This document shows positions 59,840 to 64,000 of a stretch of DNA of 64,000 nucleotides, piece after piece. The stretch covers positions 186,001 through 250,000 of the forward strand of contig NZ_JACHGN010000015.1 in NCBI RefSeq assembly GCF_014202315.1, in the 5' to 3' direction. Origin of the DNA: Thermocatellispora tengchongensis. GTDB taxonomy: Bacteria > Actinomycetota > Actinomycetes > Streptosporangiales > Streptosporangiaceae. The notes below the pieces were generated by a model, which did not search any database, was not told the DNA's origin, and saw only the letters and a list, made by a program, of their open reading frames with translations. Both the position numbers and the translations under genes were made by a program. Each line of letters begins with the position of its first letter. The first letter of the stretch is position 1.

Positions 59840-61303
59840 TCAGCAACTGGCGCACATGTGCGCGGGGTTCGGACGGCTCGCCCAGCTCACGGCCCGCCCC
59901 TCGGCGGCTGCCGCACGGGCCGAGGGGTCGGAGGCGTCGTAGGCGATCGCGCCGTCCACCACCGTCAGCGCCACCGGCAGATCCGAGATCTCGTGCGCGT
60001 CCATCGCGAGGCGGCCACGCTCGTCGGTCAGGTGGCCGTCCAGGACGCACAGGTCCCCCGCCATCCCGCGGCGCAGCGACCCCTTCCAGCGTTCGGCGTG
60101 GTCCTGCCAGGCCGCCGAGGTGGTGTAGGTCCGCAGCGCCTCGTCCAGGCCGATCCGCTCGTCCGGGCCCGAGACGGCCCCGGATCGCCCCTCGCGCAGC
60201 AGCGCCGTCTCCAGGCCCTGCCGCCAGTCGGGCGCCACGTTCGGCGAGTCGGACGCGCTGGTCACCATCACCCGGGCGCGGAGCGCGGAGCGGTACGGCG
60301 TCTGGTACGCCGCTCTCGCATCGCCCACGACGCCGGTCTGGGTGTCGGCGATCAGATGCTTGATGTTGGGGTTCAGGCTCACGCCGCAGCCGTGGCGGGC
60401 GAGCGAGCGGAGGGTCTCCGGCCAGGCGAAGTCGCCGTGGATGACGTAGTGCCGCGGGTCACCGTGCCGCCGCGACCGGATCGCCTCCGCGTACGCCGCG
60501 GCCACCGCGTCGATGGCGGCGTCCCCCGTGGCGTGGGTGCCGATCTGCAGGCCCGCCCGGTGCACGAGGGCGATCATGGCGGTCAGCTCGGCGGCCTTCT
60601 CCTCGTCGGTCGAGCCGATCGTCACCAGGCCGCCTCGTCCCCCACCTGCGTACGGCTCGCGCATCCACGCCGTCCGGCTGGCGATTGGCACGCCGTCGGC
60701 GCGCAGCTTGACCCCGGTGACGACGAACCAGCGCGGATCGACGTTCAGCAGGGCCACGGGATGGCCTGGCGACACCGGATCCAGGTCGTGGCGGGTCGGC
60801 GGCCTGCCCTCGGCGAACGCGGTCTCGTTCCAGCCCTTGCCGCGGATCCACGCGCCGGCGCCCGCCTGCGCGACGGCCGCCGCGATCTGCCGGGCGACGT
60901 CCGCGATGGAGCCCACCGCGGACTCCCCGACATCGACGTTGTACGGCGGCAGGGCCAGCCCCGTCCGCAGGCCGTGCAGGTGCGCGTCGTTGATCCCGGG
61001 CAGGACGGTCCGCCCGCGCAGGGCGACGACCTCCGTCCGCCGCCCGATCAGGCGCCGCACCGACGCGTCGTCACCGACCTGGACCACGACGCCGTCCTTG
61101 ATCGCTATGGCCCGCGCGACACCGGCGCCGCCGGCCATGGTCAAGATCCGGCCGCCGTACAACACAAGATCCGCGGCACCGCCGCGGCCCGATCCGGCGT
61201 CCCGCGCGGCATGGGCCGGACCCGTGCGCAGCGCGGCGGCACCCATGGCCCCCACCGCCGCCACCCGCATCAACTGCCGCCTGCTGACTGCATTGCTCGC
61301 CAT
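59840..61303 (-). CDS. Tat-exported amidohydrolase (YtcJ/N-substituted formamide deformylase type), internally shortened
   Basis: The protein has 487 residues from the ATG at 61303, behind GAGGAGCC. A twin-arginine signal (SRRQLMRVAAVGAMGAA) is followed by an Amidohydro_3 barrel: LPGINDAHLHG (HxH), KGWNETAFAE, GLQIGTHATGD, RHYVIHGDFA and TSASDSPNVAP. Compared with the paralogue at 62425, about 134 residues are missing in frame after HPVALLNV; the sequence resumes at DPRWFVVTGVKLRADGVP. The metal ligands and the Lys of VKLRADG are retained. The family hydrolyses amides such as N-benzylformamide. Site D of the MarR palindrome is upstream. It may be a reduced enzyme or the start of decay. Confidence 0.85.
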   Translation of the reverse strand: MASNAVSRRQLMRVAAVGAMGAAALRTGPAHAARDAGSGRGGAADLVLYGGRILTMAGGAGVARAIAIKDGVVVQVGDDASVRRLIGRRTEVVALRGRTVLPGINDAHLHGLRTGLALPPYNVDVGESAVGSIADVARQIAAAVAQAGAGAWIRGKGWNETAFAEGRPPTRHDLDPVSPGHPVALLNVDPRWFVVTGVKLRADGVPIASRTAWMREPYAGGGRGGLVTIGSTDEEKAAELTAMIALVHRAGLQIGTHATGDAAIDAVAAAYAEAIRSRRHGDPRHYVIHGDFAWPETLRSLARHGCGVSLNPNIKHLIADTQTGVVGDARAAYQTPYRSALRARVMVTSASDSPNVAPDWRQGLETALLREGRSGAVSGPDERIGLDEALRTYTTSAAWQDHAERWKGSLRRGMAGDLCVLDGHLTDERGRLAMDAHEISDLPVALTVVDGAIAYDASDPSARAAAAEGRAVSWASRPNPAHMCASC

Positions 61304-61380
61304 TCGAGGCTCCTCACGAGCGGACGGCCGAAGCATGCCGGGATCTTCTCCCCGGCCCCGTCCGCATATGGGATCCATAG

Positions 61381-61400
61381 AATGTTCGGGGTCAAACGAT
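61381..61400. promoter_or_regulatory. MarR regulon palindrome, site D (short amidohydrolase)
   Basis: AATGTTCG-GGGT-CAAACGAT has a perfect right half and five of eight positions in the left half. It sits about 80 bases before the amidohydrolase start on the minus strand. Confidence 0.5.
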
Positions 61401-61476
61401 GTGTCAATACCCCGCAGCCCTCACGCGGAGAGGCGGCGACGGCGTTTCGGGCCCGTACGACCCGCGTGCCCGGCGG

Positions 61477-61496
61477 ACCGTACGTGTACAAATGAA
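61477..61496. promoter_or_regulatory. MarR regulon palindrome, site G (marR itself)
   Basis: ACCGTACG-TGTA-CAAATGAA matches the same layout; its halves are nearly the same as site F read in reverse (ATCGTACG and CAAATGAG). It lies 31 bases before the marR start, consistent with autoregulation. Confidence 0.5.
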
Positions 61497-61527
61497 CCAG
61501 CAAGGATTGGCTTGGAGAGGAGCCGGC

Positions 61528-62100
61528 GTGCCCGCCCACTACTCGTTGTCGGAGACCGAAGAAGCGGTCAAGCGCCGCCTCGGGTCGATTCCGGTCCGGC
61601 TCGGTCCTCTCGCCGCGATCTCCAACCTCTACCGGGCCGCCACCGCGGTCCGCCAGCATCTGGAGAACTCCGCCCTGCGTACGGCCGACCTGACCTGGAG
61701 CGCCTTCGTCGTGCTGTGGGTGGTGTGGATCTGGGAGGAGATCGAGACCAGGCACGCCGCGGCCGAGGCGGGCATCTCCAAGGGCACGCTGACCGGCATC
61801 ATCAAGACCATGGAGTCCCGCGGCTTCATCGAGCGGCGCCAGCACCCCGGCGACGGCCGGCTCGCGCTGCTGCGTCTCACCCCGGAGGGCCTGGCGCTGA
61901 TGGAACGGCTTTTCCCCGCCTTCAACGAGGAGGAGGCGTTCGTGGTCGGAGCCCTCGACGAGCAGGAGGCGTTCCAGCTCGCGGACACGCTGCGCCGCAT
62001 CGTCACCCGCCTTGAGGACCACGGCGAGGAGCGCCGTGAGGCCGTCCTCAGCCAGTCCCCGGTCCCACCGCGCCGAAGCGGACGCCGCCGCACACGCTGA
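61528..62100 (+). CDS. MarR family transcriptional regulator
   Basis: The protein has 190 residues from the GTG at 61528, preceded by GAGAGGAG; the ATG at 61492 falls at the palindrome and lacks a ribosome site. Helices YRAATAVRQHLENSALRTADL lead into the winged helix (TWSAFVVLWVVWIWEEIETRHAAAEAGISKGTLTGIIKTMESRGFIERRQHP in order), with wing DGRLALLRLT and a C-terminal dimer helix. It is set between two amidohydrolase genes and palindromes of one type lie by every promoter region of the cluster, so I infer it is the local repressor, relieved by an aromatic acid or amine. Confidence 0.92.
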   Translation: MPAHYSLSETEEAVKRRLGSIPVRLGPLAAISNLYRAATAVRQHLENSALRTADLTWSAFVVLWVVWIWEEIETRHAAAEAGISKGTLTGIIKTMESRGFIERRQHPGDGRLALLRLTPEGLALMERLFPAFNEEEAFVVGALDEQEAFQLADTLRRIVTRLEDHGEERREAVLSQSPVPPRRSGRRRTR

Positions 62101-62170
62101 CCCGGGAGCCGTGCACCGGGATCCGACCGCCGCGCAGGCACCGGCCACCGCACCGCGCCGCGGCGACGAG

Positions 62171-62208
62171 CGCACGCGGCGGAGGCGAGCGCACGCGGCG
62201 GAGGCGAG
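62171..62208. repeat. Two tandem copies of a 19-bp unit
   Basis: CGCACGCGGCGGAGGCGAG repeats twice without mismatch in the gap after marR. The surrounding 62101-62332 stretch is very G/C-rich with no supported gene; the array may act as a terminator or simply be slippage. Confidence 0.7.
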
Positions 62209-62332
62209 CGCGCGCCGCGCACCGAGATCGGCTGGAACGCCGCCGCGCCCACCGGCTCTCGCCGGTCTCGCCCGGCCGCGGCCCGGCCGAGCGGAGGGAA
62301 GCGAGCCGGCGGCGAGGCAGCCCTTGGCAGAT

Positions 62333-62387
62333 CTCATTTGAGTCCGTACGATCTCTGCATTCCACATATCGTGCGGGCCCAAACGAT
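62333..62387. promoter_or_regulatory. MarR regulon palindromes, sites F and E (long amidohydrolase)
   Basis: Site F, 62333-62352, is CTCATTTG-AGTC-CGTACGAT. Site E, 62368-62387, is ATCGTGCG-GGCC-CAAACGAT, with a perfect right half and six of eight on the left. Their centres are 35 bases apart, and site E ends 37 bases before the start codon at 62425. Two sites suggest tighter control of this promoter. Confidence 0.6.
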
Positions 62388-62424
62388 CGGTATGCCTGTT
62401 TCCCGCTGCCGAAGGACACTCACC

Positions 62425-64000
62425 ATGAACGCTGAAATCAACCGCCGCCGGTTCCTGGGCCAGGCGGCCCGGGTCGCGGCCGGCGCCGTAGCCGCCTCCA
62501 TGCCGGCGGCGAGCCCCGCGCTCGCCCAAGGGCGCGGCCCCGCGGACCTGATCATCTACAACGGGCGCGTGCAGATCATGGACCGGCACCTGCGCGTCGC
62601 CGAGGCCGTCGCCATCCGCGACGGCGTGGTGATCGGGGTCGGCCGGGAACGAGACATCCGCCGCCTGGCCGGACGCGGCACCGAGTCGATCAACGCCCAA
62701 GGCGGCACCGTACTGCCCGGCATCAACGACTCCCACCTGCACCTGGGCGGCTACGGCCTGGACTTCCCGCCCTTCACCGTCGAGGTGGACGTCCCCACCA
62801 TCCAGGAGGTGGTCGATGCCGTGGCCGCCGCCGTCGCCGCCGCCACCACCCCCGGCTCCTGGATCCGCGGGCAGGGCTGGAACGAGAACCGGCTGCCCCA
62901 CCCCCCGACCAAGGCCGACCTCGACCCCGTCTCCGGCGACCACCCGGTCATCCTGCGCGACTTCTCCGGGCACATGATGACAGCCAACTCCAACGCGCTG
63001 CGGATCGCCGGCATCACCCGCGACACACCCGCCCCGCCCGGCGGAGTGATCGAGAAGGACGGCGACGGCGAGCCCAACGGCGTCCTCCGCGAAGCCGCAC
63101 AAGACCTGATCAACCCGCATGTGCCGCCCTACACCGAGGAGGAGACCGCCGGCGCCATCGACGCCGCGATCAAGCTGTGCCACGCCCAGGGCATCACCAG
63201 CGTCACCGATCCCGGGATCACCCTGCGGCAACTGGCGCTGTACGGCAGCAAGCACGACGCCGGCACGCTGCCCCTGCGCATCACCGCGCTGATCACGGGC
63301 GGCCGGCACCCGGACCACGTGCGCGAGCTCCTCGACAGTTACGACCCGCTGCGCGGTGCCGACCCGCGCATGCTCCGCGTCGGCGGTTTCAAGCTCATCA
63401 TCGACGGTGTGCCGACCGCGGCGCAGACCGCCTGGCTGCACGAGCCGTACCTCGACGGCAGCAACGCCACGCCCGTCCTCCAGGGCGACACGATCGAGGA
63501 GCAGGTCGCGAACCTCCACGAGATGATCCGCCTGGTCCACGACGCCGGAATGCAGGTGGGCACGCACGCCACCGGAGACGCCGGGATCGACGCCGTGGTG
63601 GCGGGATACCTGGCCGCCATGCGCGGCAACCGCCGCTTCCGCGATCCCCGGCACTATGTGATCCACGGCGACCTGACGCCGCCGGGCACGCTGCGTACGA
63701 TGGCCCGCCACGGCATCGGCGTCAGCATGAACGCCACGATCAAGTACGTGCTGGGCCGCACCCTCGACCCTCACCTCGGCCCCGAACGCACCGACTACCA
63801 GTGGCCCTACCGCACGGCGCTCGACCTCGGCGTCAAGGTCGCCAGCGCTTCGGATGCCCCGGTGACCTCCCCCAGCCTGCTCCAGGGCGTCCAGTCGGCG
63901 GTCCTCCGCGAGGGTCGGTTCGGCGGCGTGGCCGGCGAAGCCGAGCGCATCACCGTCGAGGAAGCCCTGGTCACCTACACCAGAACGGGTGCGTGGCAGG
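62425..64000 (+). CDS. Tat-exported amidohydrolase (YtcJ/N-substituted formamide deformylase type), 3' end beyond window
   Basis: The frame is open from the ATG at 62425 to the end of the window (525 residues). A twin-arginine signal (NRRRFLGQAARVAAGAVAASMP) leads into LPGINDSHLHLGGYG (HxH ligands), IRGQGWNENRLP, FSGHMMTANSNALRIAGITR, LRVGGFKLIIDGVP, MQVGTHATGD, RHYVIHGDL and ASASDAPVTSP. This is the full Amidohydro_3 metallo-barrel. It shares high likeness with the shortened paralogue at 59840 but keeps the ~134 residues missing there. It would hydrolyse an amide or formamide outside the membrane, supplying the amine for the pathway (inference). Confidence 0.88.
   Translation, partial: MNAEINRRRFLGQAARVAAGAVAASMPAASPALAQGRGPADLIIYNGRVQIMDRHLRVAEAVAIRDGVVIGVGRERDIRRLAGRGTESINAQGGTVLPGINDSHLHLGGYGLDFPPFTVEVDVPTIQEVVDAVAAAVAAATTPGSWIRGQGWNENRLPHPPTKADLDPVSGDHPVILRDFSGHMMTANSNALRIAGITRDTPAPPGGVIEKDGDGEPNGVLREAAQDLINPHVPPYTEEETAGAIDAAIKLCHAQGITSVTDPGITLRQLALYGSKHDAGTLPLRITALITGGRHPDHVRELLDSYDPLRGADPRMLRVGGFKLIIDGVPTAAQTAWLHEPYLDGSNATPVLQGDTIEEQVANLHEMIRLVHDAGMQVGTHATGDAGIDAVVAGYLAAMRGNRRFRDPRHYVIHGDLTPPGTLRTMARHGIGVSMNATIKYVLGRTLDPHLGPERTDYQWPYRTALDLGVKVASASDAPVTSPSLLQGVQSAVLREGRFGGVAGEAERITVEEALVTYTRTGAWQ

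Noticed and set aside
61270-63774. Minus-strand frame of 834 residues opposite marR and the amidohydrolase
   Set aside because: Valine/glycine-rich antisense translation; the plus strand carries Tat signal and metal-ligand motifs.

Overview
The window is about 70% G+C, with strong G/C third-position bias, AGGAG-type ribosome binding sites, GTG/TTG starts, Tat-type exported enzymes, and LacI, ROK, TetR, MarR and PadR regulators. It comes from the chromosome of a soil actinomycete (Streptomyces or Streptosporangiales grade; I cannot fix the genus). No tRNA, rRNA, CRISPR array or intact insertion sequence was seen.

Layout. 0-3.4 kb: the end of a RibD-type reductase gene, an LCMT-like methyltransferase, a membrane protein, and an unusual IS30-HTH/GbsR-MarR fusion regulator with palindromes upstream. 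3.4-4.0 kb: debris (transposase-like and ricin-lectin remnants). 4.0-10 kb: two TetR modules, each with matching palindromic operators: TetR/alcohol dehydrogenase, and aldehyde dehydrogenase/MFS pump/TetR. 10-14.7 kb: a tightly packed four-gene operon built around a TPR-CHAT protease-like protein, resembling actinobacterial conflict or signalling systems. 14.9-23.1 kb: a decayed tract holding remnants of a TIGR04222-like membrane protein, a phosphotransferase, a zinc alcohol dehydrogenase, a ketone-carboxylase/hydantoinase complex, a carboxymuconolactone decarboxylase, a LacI regulator and an FAD monooxygenase. One intact erythromycin-esterase-like gene lies among them. 23.2-31.5 kb: a methyltransferase/MerR pair around a SoxR-like box, a GH43 enzyme with a putative transmembrane HTH sugar sensor, an I36 inhibitor, a CPBP-PadR-HAAS operon and small secreted or membrane proteins.

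31.6-46.5 kb: a secreted 5'-nucleotidase and a long minus-strand operon. The operon encodes a GH36 alpha-galactosidase, two sugar ABC permeases, a binding lipoprotein, a PhoD phosphodiesterase, a GH27 alpha-galactosidase, a GH20 hexosaminidase, a CX5R phosphatase and a secreted protein. A ROK repressor is divergent, and two similar operator-like repeats lie in the intergenic region. The mix of alpha-galactosidase, hexosaminidase and PhoD suggests scavenging of a sugar-decorated phosphate polymer, such as teichoic acid, or of galactosylated phosphoesters.

46.8-64 kb: a catabolic supercluster. One arm encodes an APC permease, aldehyde dehydrogenase, gamma-glutamyl amide hydrolase and LLM oxidoreductase. 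A second arm encodes a ferredoxin, ferredoxin reductase, acetoacetate-decarboxylase-like protein, HpaE-like dehydrogenase, HpaD-like extradiol dioxygenase and HpaG-like hydrolase. Divergent from the second arm are a glutamine-synthetase-like ligase and a cytochrome P450. Two Tat-exported YtcJ-type amidohydrolases flank a MarR regulator. The same 20-bp palindrome (consensus ATCGTTTG-N4-CAAACGAT) occurs at seven places, at or near every promoter region of this cluster, including in front of marR. I read it as one regulon: outside the cell, amidohydrolases release an (aromatic) amine; it is imported, gamma-glutamylated, oxidised by the P450 and dehydrogenase, deglutamylated, and its catechol ring is opened by meta cleavage. 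This is the best candidate for an undescribed system in the window.
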